From the NCBI GenBank assembly GCA_002284615.2, contig MU069483.1:668030-686548 (forward strand): 18,519 nucleotides of DNA, in the 5' to 3' direction. How positions within the stretch are numbered: the stretch's first letter is position 1; each line of letters begins with the position of its first letter. Positions 9,278-18,466 of the stretch are shown here, piece after piece. Source of the DNA: Dunaliella salina. Lineage: Eukaryota; Chlorophyta; Chlorophyceae; Chlamydomonadales; Dunaliellaceae. The position numbers and the translations under genes are program-made. The notes beneath the pieces are model-generated. The model was not told the origin of the DNA. It made no database searches and saw nothing but the letters and a program-made list of their open reading frames with translations.

Positions 9278-10407
9278 TGGCCAGTCAATGGGTCCTTGGC
9301 AGGCTTGAGCTGAAGCTCGTGATAACAGGTAGGCTCCGCGGATGCCAGAGATCTGCATAGGCTTGGGGGGGCACCGTCCTGCTTGTGCGGGGGAGAGTGC
9401 CTGGGCAGACTAGCCCTCTGGCCTCCACTTTCCAGGCCACTGCCAGTCGGGCATTCTGTGGGCATGCCCTGCCTGCCTCCATGCTTGAACTCCCCGCTGA
9501 CGCCGCTCACATGCGCAGCACGCGCTGCCAATGAGCGGCTGGAGATGCTTTGCAGGAAGCCCTGCAAGGCCGCCGCCTTTTGGAGCTGGCTGACTCGCCC
9601 AATGCGTGTGCCCCCTTGCCGGGAGGCCCAAGAGGCATTTTGCTCGTCCTCCTCTTGTGCGCTTTGCTGGGGTGAGGGGAGCTGGCCCTCCTGCTCCTTT
9701 TGCACGCCTTGCTGAAAATGGGAGCACCCATCCCCGGCATGCACGCTCTCTTTCTGTGCTCCATCGCCTGTGCTGCTGTGGTTGGCAACTGCAGAGGCAG
9801 GACTCGCGTGCAGGCAGGTTGGAATGCCTTCTTGCACACCCATGACAGGGCCGTGCTGCTTCAATGGAGGTCCCGTCCGCAGCGCCGGTGGTTTGCGCTC
9901 GCACTGCTGCTGCTTGCTCCCAGGTCCTTCAGTCAAGTGTTTCTCCTCCAGCTCCTCCTCTTGAGGCCCCTCCATCTCCCGTCTGTGCTGCCAGCCCTTA
10001 TCTGCTCCTCCCTCCAGCTGAACGTTTGCGGCAGCCTGCTGCTGCCGCGTTACACCAAAGCACACCTCACCAGCTGAAACAGGTGGTGGGCGGCTTGAGT
10101 GTGCTTGATGCATCCGCAGGTTTGCGTCAAACCCTGGATCGAACATCAGTTGCGGCAACGTCCTGGAAAATGAGCGAGAGGAGGGCTCCAAGCATGTGCG
10201 CCCGTGGGTGGTTTTGGCTTGAGGTTTCGAAAACGAGCGAGAGGGCTCCACAGATGGGTGCCTGTGGGCGGTCCTGGGTTGAGACCTGGGAAACGTGCTG
10301 GAGAGCTCCAAAGATGTGCGCATGTGGGGTGTTCTGGGCTGAGCTGGCTGATGCGATGCCCTCTTGAACAGCTGCGATTGGAGCCTGCTGCTAAAGCTGG
10401 AGGAGGC
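9278..10407 (-). CDS. Exon C: low-complexity insertion and PAS strand (CYHELQLKPAKDPLTG)
   Basis: This is the largest exon, 376 codons plus two bases. Residues 1-360 are rich in Ser, Gln, Pro, Arg, Gly and His with no fold recognised. They include three 20-residue tandem repeats near the start (AQPRTPHMRTSLELSS, QPRTAHRHPSVEPSRS, QAKTTHGRTCLEPSSR) and an E-rich patch (EGPQEEELEEKHL). The last 16 residues, CYHELQLKPAKDPLTG, match the W/Y-H-x-L-x-x-x-P-x-x-D-P-x-T-G strand pair of PAS domains and lead directly into exon D. The donor GGCCA|GTGAGTGG is near-consensus. The acceptor is taken at CTCTGTTCTCAG (phase 0). Alternatives further 5' in the same open frame exist, up to about 10671, so the start is uncertain. 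One such alternative, CTTAGCAG|G, would allow direct joining to exon B if B used its alternative donor. Confidence 0.8.
10181..10349 (-). repeat. Three 60-bp in-frame repeats inside exon C
   Basis: The block GAGGGCTCCA (GAGAGCTCCA in the third) recurs at 10181, 10241 and 10301, exactly 60 bp apart. The units encode 20-residue repeats with a shared Q-P-R/K-T-x-H-x-R/H-x-S/C-x-E-x-S pattern. The exact multiple of three and the lack of stops support a coding role for this region. Confidence 0.85.
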
Positions 10408-10548
10408 CTGAGAACAGAGGGCCAAGCAAGCAGGCATTTTGATTTTGCTCCTGCTAAGCTGCCCCAGGCAGGCGCAGCTGTGTAACCCTTTCCTTTCCCT
10501 TCCTCTCCTAACGCAAGGAAGCAGCACACACTCTGGTTTGTGGAAGTT

Positions 10549-10549
<1 letters not shown>

Positions 10550-10606
<57 letters not shown>
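10550..10606. repeat. (CAG)19 trinucleotide repeat
   Basis: Nineteen perfect CAG units on the plus strand, CTG on the sense strand of the cyclase gene. It lies about 140 nt upstream of the chosen acceptor of exon C, so it is read as intronic. Plus-strand translation gives poly-Gln in a 134-residue open frame, and the minus strand gives poly-Cys or poly-Leu. If exon C started further 5', the repeat could be coding. Confidence 0.95.
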
Positions 10607-10607
<1 letters not shown>

Positions 10608-12685
10608 GGCAGATGCAGCAGCGTGATGCTACTTTCCATTGGTTGCAGCAACAACACTCTTCTAACATCATGCTGGACCTCCCAGCCCCAAAACAGTCCT
10701 ACCCTTCCTCCTATCCTACACAGCGCCATATCCAGTGCAAACTATGCAGAAGCTCTAGACATCTCAAAGCATGCATGGTCTTTTGTAGTGGAGTGCAGCT
10801 CAATACACACCCAGCACAGGGTTGTAAGTTCCTTGCACTATGATGCTGCCCTAAGAACTGTTCTGTCCCGAGTCTCCCTCCTTCAGCTTAGTTGCCCTTG
10901 TAGGAAGGTACAACTTTGTGACCCTTCCCTTCCCCTTTATTTCCTTGCCCTATCCTACGGCTTACCCGCGGCGCATTCCTCTGCCTCTGCAGAGCAGTAC
11001 TGTCAAATGAAGCTCGCATTGGAAGGGAAGGGACTCGAGGGGCGATTTGACCTGATCAAAGAATCGTAGAAACCCCGCAAAATTACATTTTGTGGAGCAT
11101 CTCAACCTTACAATTCTGCCAATGTGATTGATTGAAACAGGAATGCGATTGTGTGGGCAGAAAGATGAATAGAACTTGGCCAAGTGCACATGACACATGA
11201 CAAGGAAAGCGCTGCCAAAATACTGTGCTTCCCCAGAAACACTGATCTGATCAAGCAAAAAGTTCGTCATTGAAGACTAGAGCTCTCTTAGAAATGGCCT
11301 CTCAACGAATTCAACATCAATGAGCATGTTGCTAGGCTTGCTTGCCTTCCTCTCCTGAGTGGCTCTGTTCTGATTTTTTTCATCCGTCGTGTTTGCAAGC
11401 CAGCTCCTGTTCTTTTGGACTTAATGGTGCACAACAACCGCCCTGCACGCGCTTCCCTGATGCCCAGTCCTGGCATAGCCATGCATACGGCAATACTTTC
11501 ACTCTACAATTCCACACCTTGTAATTGTCTTGGGACATCAAAGGACGTGCTTCCACGTAGGCGCCGCAGCTCCAAGCTCCCTTCCAAGCACACACGAAAA
11601 TGCGGTGTCAAAATAATGTGGCACCTGCTTACATTGAATGACAAGGGTTGGCCAATGCTGCATATACATGCTGTGTATGTTTGCTTTTAGCCAGAGAAAT
11701 ACAATACATGTATGATAAACACACATGAAAATGGCTGGCCCAACTATTTGATGATAATTGCAACAAAACAGTCATTACGATTGTTATTATCTTTTTGGGG
11801 CTTATACAAGCACAGAATCTTTCACAAATTTGACATCTATGTGATCTGGTGGACGGTGTGGTCCAGTGTGAATCGCAAAAGATGCTTTCTGAAAAATGAC
11901 GGTGGCACATAGGCCAATTGGTGCAATTGCCTGGCTTTGGAGAGCCACACATTGCATGCATGCATCCATCTTGGTGTCAACAAGCACACCTCTAGTGTCA
12001 TTCTCATTTTCTGGGTATAAATATTTGAAGGGCAGCATGCACTTGCGGTGTCAAGTCCAGGGAGTAAGCAAGGCTTGCCTTGTTGGGTCTAGCAAGGAGC
12101 CCCAAGGAGCAACAGATGGCAACCCCACCAACAGGTTTCCAAGAGGATGGGAGCAGTATATGAAGCCACGGGTGAGCAAGGCCAGCAGCAGCAGCAGTGC
12201 GCATGCAGGAGAGAAAAATCATGCTTATCAAATTCAATCAATGGAGCAGAGACATTCCAAGTGACACTCATGCTTGAAGGCAAAGTGGCGGACTCTACCG
12301 ACCATCAAACTGTCTTACAACCTTTAAATGGTCCTTCAATTGGAAAAGACGGTTGAAAAGCATAAAACGGTACGAAATTGCATGAATTCCAAAATTGCAG
12401 AGGGGGGCAACTAAGGTCGTAAAACAGCTGTTTTTGGCACGCTCCTCACATATGTGCCCCACTGGCAGCTTTGAAGCTTTGTTCCTTCAGCATTCTCTAG
12501 CATTGGAGTTTGTTATCTACCAGTGGGGGGGCACACGCTTTGTTTGCCACAGCGTGGGCCCTAGTATTCACCACTAAATCAACATTCCAGACCCACTTCA
12601 ACGAATTTGATGAAACATGTAGAGCTGGACAACATCACCCACATCACAGGGTGTGATCTTTCCCGGCTTCCTTTCTCAAATCTAA
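10607..12685. other. Unassigned sequence in the exon B-C intron
   Basis: No exon or repeat family could be supported on either strand. A short CAGCAGCAGCAG run lies near 12182. Several open frames of 60-150 residues exist on both strands but none shows a recognisable domain or convincing splice signals. Confidence 0.35.
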
Positions 12686-13607
12686 CCATGCGGACCATTT
12701 TTATTCCATAAAGGATCATAAGTCATGAAAATTGGAGGCTCCCAGATCACTCTCTTGGCCTCAGATCACCCAAAAATGGCCCACAGCTCCACCTTGAGGC
12801 CATTTCTCATGTCCAAAAATTGTTCTCATAACCCGAGTGTTGTATAACGCTCACATCCTGCACATTCAAATATCGCAAAAAAGGGCAAAAATTGACCTTT
12901 TTGGCACTCCCTGCTGCAATTTCTCCTAGGGAAATGGCTGGAATTCTGTACCTGGCCAACCACTGGGTGTTTACACTCCATTTTTTTTCTTGCAGTAACA
13001 TCTTTTTGGTACAAGGGCTACAAATCACCAAAAATCACACAATTTGGTGCAGCAGATGGTCCGGAAAATAATTTCATGTCCAAAAGTAGGGTTCACGCCA
13101 CGGCTGATAGGCATATGGGCCCCAATCTTGGACAATTTTGCTCTACTGCAACAGACAGTTACAATATGCCAAAATGAAATGTCCACGATTGGGGCCCACC
13201 TATGCAGGGATCGTTTGAAAAATGCCTGTTTTTCTGGGGGGGGGGGGGGGGTCCAGCTCTGTGATACTCAGTGACTTGGGGTCCTTGTATCAAAAGAATA
13301 TCATTGCAAAGAATGAAGTTAAAAGACCCGGTGGCTGGTGAGACCCAGAATTTCAGCCATTTCCCAGGGAGAAAGTCCAGCACAAGGGGCTCTAACATGG
13401 TCAATTTTTGACCCCTTTCTTACCTGATTTTTGATATGCAAGATGCTAGCAGTGTATATGAGGTTTGTCATGACAAACGTTTCGAAGAAAAATGACTGTA
13501 GAGTGGAGTTGTAGGCCATTTCCAGGTGATTTGAGACCGGGAGAGGGGTCTTCCGATTTTCACCCTTTTTTGGAAAACGCAACTCTTTTGTGAAAAATCA
13601 TGGTTGG
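12686..13607. mobile_element. Fold-back element: long inverted repeat with about 450-bp arms
   Basis: The left arm (12686-13150) matches the reverse complement of the right arm (13158-13607) along its whole length with small indels. Paired blocks include AACCATG at both outer ends, ATGGCCCACAGCTCCACC with ATGGCCTACAACTCCACT, CAAAAATTGACC in both, GGGAAATGGCTGGAATTCTG with GGGAAATGGCTGAAATTCTG, and GGGCCCCAATCTTGGACA with GGGCCCCAATCGTGGACA near the centre. The loop is only some 10-40 bp. A 16-G run lies at 13236-13251 in the right arm. Such structures are typical of fold-back elements or palindromic MITEs, or can arise by inverted duplication. No target duplication could be defined. Confidence 0.8.
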
Positions 13608-13628
13608 CAGGTCAGAAGGTGCGTAATT

Positions 13629-13870
13629 TTTTGCCATTTGCACAGTGCCCATGTGCCTTTAAATGATGCCTTTTCAAACTTGCACATTACCCCTGTGGCA
13701 TAACATGCCATTTTGCACAGTGGCCCCATGATCCAACACGATGCTGAGGGTGTTTTGTGCCATTTGCACAATGCCAGTGTGTCTTTAAATGATACCTTTT
13801 CATACTCGCACATTACCCCAGCGTTTCTGCATGCCATTTTGCTACAATGCTCCTGTGTTTTTATGTGATG
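13629..13870. repeat. 126-bp direct repeat, two adjacent units
   Basis: The block GCCATTTGCACA begins at 13633 and 13759. Each is followed by TGTGCCTTTAAATGATGCC or a close variant, ACTTGCACATTACCCC and GCATGCCATTTTGC. A third unit follows the dispersed repeat at 14606. Confidence 0.85.
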
Positions 13871-13985
13871 CAACAGGAGGCTTAAAGAAAAAAGCAGAGG
13901 AAGCCATGCCCAAAAACTGGGTGGGACCCCCCTGACCCACCCACCCACCCACCCCAAAACCCCCCTTGCAGTAACCCTACCCGGC

Positions 13986-14600
13986 CAAAAAGGGTATCAA
14001 TCTGCTCCTTTTGAAATAGCTATCAATCTGCATACTCACCATACTGGAAAAGTAAGTTGCAGCAGAGTTATGGGACAAAAACTGAGCAGCAGACGCCCAT
14101 GCATACCTGCCCCTCCAGGCACCCACAACTGGCTTGCAAGTCCACAAACTGCCCTCCTGACTTCACCATGCATAATCACATCATACATTGTCACTATCCT
14201 GGAAGTTTGAACTGGTTTGCCGCATGTTCGCCTCTAAACCCCCTGCCGCCCACACCCTTGCGCGTATGGCACTGACTTTCAGCCATGCACATAGACCTCC
14301 CCTTTTACTCAATTTACCCAAAGAGGGTGCCAATGGACAGTTCTCGAGCTCAGGAATCCAATGGTGTCTTTAGAACTAAGTAGAAGTGGCCCAGAAAATT
14401 CTGGAGGGGGTGTCCCAAAAAGTCAAAAAGCCCATTTTCACCGCCAAACACCCCACCAACCCCACCCTCCTCGGATTGGACCCATACATATACCAATGGA
14501 TAGCTCTTGATCTCAGGATTCCGAATATATAGTTCTTAATGAGATTGACCCTTGGCTTCCAAAAGTTATGCTTCTTGAAGGCTCCTTGATGCAAAGGTAT
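13986..14600 (+). repeat. Dispersed repeat family, copy 3
   Basis: It is colinear with copy 2 from AAAAAGGGTATCAATCTGCT to CCAAAAGTTATGC, including GTTATGGGACAAAAACT, CAGGCACCCACAACTGGCTT, the CCCACACCCTTGCGCGTATG block and the two CCAATGGAYAG modules at 14328 and 14492. It sits between units of the 126-bp repeat, which suggests insertion into that array or co-mobilisation with it. Confidence 0.8.
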
Positions 14601-14601
14601 T

Positions 14602-14700
14602 TTTTGCTATTGGCACAGTGCACATGTGCCTTAAAATGATGCCTTTTCACACTTGCACAGTGCCCCTGTGTCTCTGCATGCCATTTTGCTCGGAGCCCTT
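14602..14700. repeat. Third unit of the 126-bp repeat
   Basis: GCTATTGGCACAGTGC followed by ATGTGCCTTAAAATGATGCC, CACACTTGCACAGTGCCCC and GCATGCCATTTTGCTC matches the two units at 13629-13870, on the other side of dispersed-repeat copy 3. Another short GCCATTTGCAG echo lies near 14732. Confidence 0.8.
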
Positions 14701-14945
14701 TTTTTTTTAACTGTTGCAACGTTTTTTTTTCTGCCATTTGCAGAGATTATTTTAAAAGTAATGATCGTGATAATAACATGGCCGAGTCAATGTCCTTTCT
14801 GGGCTTGGAGGCAAGGCAAATATTTTCCATTTTCCATAAAGGATGTTGGGTCGTCCCTGCGGCCTAAACCCCCCTAATAGTGTCATTTAGCTGTTCATGC
14901 ATCCTGCATGCGTCTATGTGTGCTCTGAGCATACCAATCATGTTT
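14701..14945. other. Unassigned spacer
   Basis: Contains T-runs near 14699-14710 and 14722-14731. Otherwise nothing is recognised before the target duplication of the hAT-like element. Confidence 0.4.
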
Positions 14946-14953
14946 GTCATGTC
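14946..14953. repeat. Target-site duplication, left copy (GTCATGTC)
   Basis: This 8-bp sequence is repeated exactly at 15695-15702, directly outside the two inverted termini of the element. Eight bases is the target duplication length typical of hAT transposons. Confidence 0.85.
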
Positions 14954-15694
14954 TATGGCAGGCCCAAACGTTATGTGGCGAAATGGCTTGACGTTGCCAA
15001 ACCCCCGGATATAACGTTGCATAACGACGTAACATATACTATGTACTCGGATTTCAAGTCGAGCAAATCCCAACTTCAAGGGTACCAATGGATAGCTCTC
15101 AATGAGTACAGACTGCTAACCCAATTTGCTTGAGCTCAAAATGAGGTGGTGACAGAGAAACAGTGTCTGAAAGCCAGAGTTCGCGCCACGCGCATAAAAC
15201 ATCCCTTTGATTCACCATTCCTGCACAATCATGCAGTCTCCTAGCCTTGCCTTCCTTTCCTCATCAACACAGGCTTCAACCATGCTTAGTATTCAGCACG
15301 GCCTCTCCCTCCACAGATAGAATTCAGCTTTGCTTGCCTGCTCCGTGCTGCACTCTCCTGTGCCTCTGTTCCTGGCCCCCTCTTCCTCCTCCTCCACCTC
15401 CCTCTCGCCCTGCCTGGGCACCAGCTCCAAATTCATCCTATTCAATTCGACTGAGCAACACACACTCACAAAACTCATAGCATTGCGCTCACGAAATCGC
15501 GAAACTTCAGTGTGAAGTTCCTTGACTACTGCATATAAACCACATATATAACATTCTAAATAACGTTATTTATAACGTTATGTACATAAATTCCTAACTT
15601 AGAACATAACAAGGTCCGAACTCAAATATACGGGTTACACACTTATGTTACAAACATAACGTTACGTACAATTATAACGTTTGTGCCAACCCTA
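14954..15694. mobile_element. hAT-like non-autonomous DNA transposon (741 bp)
   Basis: The left end TATGGCAGGCCCAAACGTTAT and the reverse complement of the right end TAGGGTTGGCACAAACGTTAT match at 17 of 21 positions without gaps. Both are flanked by the perfect 8-bp duplication GTCATGTC. The right terminus fits the TAGGG..GGCA start of many hAT elements, and the left has a T in place of the third-position purine. The motif TAACGTT recurs near both ends (15012, 15561, 15573, 15657, 15675), plus AAACGTT at 14967, as expected for subterminal transposase-binding sites. There is no transposase. The interior holds a GC-rich, Glu-coding patch on the minus strand (15290-15480) and one copy of the CCAATGGATAG module at 15084. 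Position within the cyclase gene's long B-C intron makes it intronic. Confidence 0.85.
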
Positions 15695-15702
15695 GTCATG
15701 TC
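15695..15702. repeat. Target-site duplication, right copy (GTCATGTC)
   Basis: Exact match to 14946-14953, immediately after the terminal CCCTA of the element. Confidence 0.85.
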
Positions 15703-16976
15703 CCAAAAATTACGTTTTGATGGACAGTTGGCATGCTTTGCTCGGCTCAAGTTGTTTGACACCCGTCCGGGCAGAAGAAGGTGGACTTTCGTACTTGCAC
15801 CAAACAACCAACGCTTTTGGACTCAAGCTACTGTTAGGCCGTGTAATCAAGCTGCTGTGTCATCAGATTTTGGCCCGAGGGGGGGGGGGGGGACGCCCAT
15901 CGGAACGGGTGTGGGCGCGGAAAGAAGGTTCACTGTCAGTCTGCCCATACTGCTAGCTCATTGTACCAAATTTAGCACAGAGTTGCCTTTCAGAATGATG
16001 CTTCAGCTGAAAATGGAACAAGGCTGATTGATGGCCTGGTCGGAAATCAGCCAGCTGATTTGCAGCATTACCTCCATTCTCCCCATTTTCTATCTTCTTC
16101 ACAGCTCCTGGGCCGAAATTCGGCCTGCTTTACGCCTGAGTTCACACAGGACTAATTCTTGGAAGTTTCAGGTCGTGGATTGGCAACATCTTTTGGTGAA
16201 AAATTAATGACACTGATTTGCCTAGGCAAGGGGGGGGGAGATCCAGGCCGTGGGGACGACCAACGGGACAAGAGATGCATTTTTAGCCAAATTTGGTAGG
16301 GCGTGCCTTAGATTCCTTGCACCCCCTTCCACCTTCTCCTACGCTGGATCGAGGTTCCTTGAGGCACTCAGACCCGGCATGTACCCAACACTAGACATTG
16401 ACAGGCCCTCTGTGCATGTGCATCTGGTCAATGCAAATGCTCCAGTGTCCCCACTGGCATGAGCTCTGGAGCCTCTGCCGATGGGACAGCTGGCCTACAC
16501 ACAAGCCTCTGGCTCTCACAACAGGCCAGTGGTACACAAGCAAGCCAGGGATGGCATCCTGATTTGAGAGTAAGACAATTGGGCAAAGAGCCTGCACCGC
16601 TCTATCCTTTGTTGTGCCACCTGCTGAGTACTATTAAGGGCGTGTGATGATCCATTTTGACACTTTGCACTCTTGTTTCCATCAAAAATCAGAACTAGAC
16701 ATTTCCGTCGCACTTGCGCGCCCAGAAAGGATGTTGCACATTCCTTCGGCCATAGAAGTGGTGCATAGCAATGCTGGCAATGAAACAGTACTAGCACCAA
16801 TTAATGATTCATCGAAGTATATCCATCTGCTTTACATTTCCCCTGAAACACAGTGATGTACACATCAATTCACTCATGGATGCGAGTACAAAAAAATACA
16901 CAGAAAAGCTGACCGCATCGTACAAAACCAGACCTACGCTGGACCTCAATGCTTTGATGAATTTGAACGTGCCTTT
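15703..16976. other. Unassigned sequence in the exon B-C intron
   Basis: No exon is supported. A 14-G run lies at 15879-15892 and a 9-G run near 16231. The plus-strand open frame at 16250-16462 was considered and not accepted. Confidence 0.35.
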
Positions 16977-17379
16977 GCATGTACCGCATACCTTCGCATG
17001 AATGATGGGGCTTCAGATGAATTGGGTGCCTTTGCTATGCGTAAGACGCACACGTCCGCATGAATGACTGGACTTGATCTTTATTGCATGCCTTAGCACG
17101 AATCGCAGGGCTTTGCATGAATTACATGTCATCGCATGAATCGCATACATCCGCATGAATTGCATGGCTTCGCATGAATTGCATGGCGTTGCAAGAAGGA
17201 TGCACCTTTGCACAAATTGCATGCCTTGGCTCGAATAGCATGCCTTTGCCCGATTTGCATGCCTTGGCATAAATTGGGTGCCTTTGCAGGAATTGCTTGC
17301 CTTGGCATAAACCCGTGCCTTTGCATGATTTGGGTGTCTTTGCAAGAGCTGAGTGCCTTTGCATGAATCGGATACTGTA
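16977..17379. repeat. 19-bp minisatellite, about 21 degenerate units
   Basis: The unit is close to GCATGAATTGCATGCCTTT (variants GCATGAATTGCATGGCTTC and GCATAAATTGGGTGCCTTT). Most units are exactly 19 bp, some 18-22. The period is not a multiple of three, and the array lies about 97 bases after the exon B donor in the sense direction, so it is intronic. Open frames on the minus strand reading CKGTQFMQRHA-like strings are artefacts. Confidence 0.92.
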
Positions 17380-17477
17380 CACGAATCGCAAGCCAACTCA
17401 AGCATATGAGCCTGCACTTCCAATTTCCTGTGCTCAAACAAGCTGTGCAATACCTAGCAGAGCCTGGCATTACCTAC

Positions 17478-17754
17478 CTTCTGTGAAGTCGCGGGAGTCA
17501 GGTGCTGCGCACTGTGCACTGTTGGTGTTGTCAGCACCAAAGCTGGACAATGGATTGTGACTGCCCACACTGTTGGCTACGTGGCTGGAGTACAGGTGCT
17601 CATTGTTTGCCTTTTCCTCAGTGCCTGTGGATGCTGCCGCGGCTGCTGCTGGCCCTGAGGGGCTGCTGCTTCCTGTGGTCCTGTCCGGGCCAGCACCAAC
17701 AAGCCTTGGCTTCACGCGGATGGTACCATACCAAGCCATGCCATCATCCATATG
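17478..17754 (-). CDS. Exon B: PAS segment followed by low-complexity linker
   Basis: The 92 codons begin HMDDGMAWYGTIRVKPRL. The G-x-x-W/Y-x-G-x-I/V-R pattern is the strand after the central helix in many PAS domains. After that come 74 residues rich in Ser, Ala, Gly, Thr and Asn (a poly-Ala run near residue 35, then NSVGSHNPLSSFGADNTNS), ending DSRDFTEG. The acceptor is TCTCTTGCAG and the donor AGAAG|GTAGGT, close to consensus. A second donor five bases on (GGTAG|GTAATG) is possible. Phase 0 joins it to exon A. It ends with one base of a codon, which does not fit the phase-0 start chosen for exon C, so an unseen exon or alternative site is implied between them. Confidence 0.7.
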
Positions 17755-17981
17755 CTGCAAGAGAACACATGATAGGGTACGAGGCATTCAGCTACCTAAC
17801 TCAAGCACAACTATCCTGGCTATCAGACTGTACCTTCGGCCAGCTGAGGACAACCTATATAAACTGAAGATGAGACAGAGGCAAGGATGTGAAAGGACAT
17901 GAATGTGGCAAAACAACATGATAGCGGCCCCATGCATGTAGTCACTTTCAAACCTGCATCCCTTCCCCCTTCCTGACAAAC
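17755..17981 (-). other. Intron A-B (227 nt)
   Basis: GT-AG intron on the minus strand, from GTTTGTCAGG to CTCTTGCAG. It is the only proposed intron without a tandem array and the shortest one. Confidence 0.65.
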
Positions 17982-18055
17982 CTGAAGTAAGCCAGCCAGA
18001 GTCTTGGCATCGTCTGCTGCAAAAAGCTCCAGCAGGATCCCCTGCAACAGCCCCT
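17982..18055 (-). CDS. Exon A: helical part of the PAS domain (GLLQGILLELFAADDAKTLA)
   Basis: Two bases plus 24 codons read GLLQGILLELFAADDAKTLA then GLLQ. The L-x-x-L-F-x-x-D-D-x-x-x-L-x-x-L pattern fits the helix and acidic D-D turn that precede the W-x-G strand of PAS domains, and the continuation in exon B supplies that strand. The acceptor is TGTCTTGCCCATGCAG with a good pyrimidine content, the donor TTCAG|GTTTGT. The exon is short and the PAS match is by pattern only, so it rests partly on the clean phase-0 join with exon B. The preceding exon must end with one base of a codon and was not found before the window edge. Confidence 0.65.
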
Positions 18056-18464
18056 CTGCATGGGCAAGACAGAGGCCCCTGCCTGCTTCCCCTGGCCTAG
18101 CTGCCTTCGACCACATGCCCTCTTTCCCTAGTGCCCCATAAAAGTCCTTGGACCTTTGGTTCTGCTCAAGGACGTGGCCCTCCTGCGTGCAGTGTTGCGT
18201 GTACTTCAAGGTCAGTGATCTGCGAGTGTGTATTATCATGGACAGCCATCAGGAGATGAGACTGTTGCTGAGTGGATGAGTAAAAGACTGTGCCTTGCAC
18301 GTGTGTACATGAAGCAGCGGGGCAGGGCAGCATGAGCACGGGCTCCTCGATCAAGATCATTTTGCGTGCATGCCTGCCTTGCATGCCAGCTCATCTGCAT
18401 GGTCTTGCCATGTTTCATGTGGACAATGCCTGCCCCCCCACGCTAGCTCATCCGGGCATGATAT

Positions 18465-18466
<2 letters not shown>
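18056..18466. other. Intron or 5' sequence upstream of exon A
   Basis: No exon is supported. In the direction of the cyclase gene this should lie just before exon A, so N-terminal PAS or sensor exons are expected further upstream, beyond the window. A minus-strand open frame at 18166-18384 (MILIEEPVLMLPC-like inside) has no recognisable match. Confidence 0.4.

Noticed and set aside
8770..9360. 196-residue plus-strand open frame with a signal-like stretch and TGNGTPVNH repeats
   Set aside because: It overlaps the exon C donor on the opposite strand and consists largely of a minisatellite. It is kept only as a finding, not a gene.
10439..10843. Plus-strand poly-Gln open frame
   Set aside because: It is created by the CAG repeat. 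No domain or splice context supports plus-strand coding there.
15293..15478. Minus-strand Glu-rich segment as an intermediate exon of the cyclase gene
   Set aside because: It lies inside the hAT-like element, and its donor candidates are poor.
16250..16462. Plus-strand open frame (FLAKFGRACLRFLAPPS...) as a gene
   Set aside because: It is short, has no recognised domain and no supporting splice or promoter context.
17013..17470. Minus-strand Cys/Lys/His-rich repeat protein frames
   Set aside because: They are translations of the 19-bp minisatellite, whose period is not a multiple of three.
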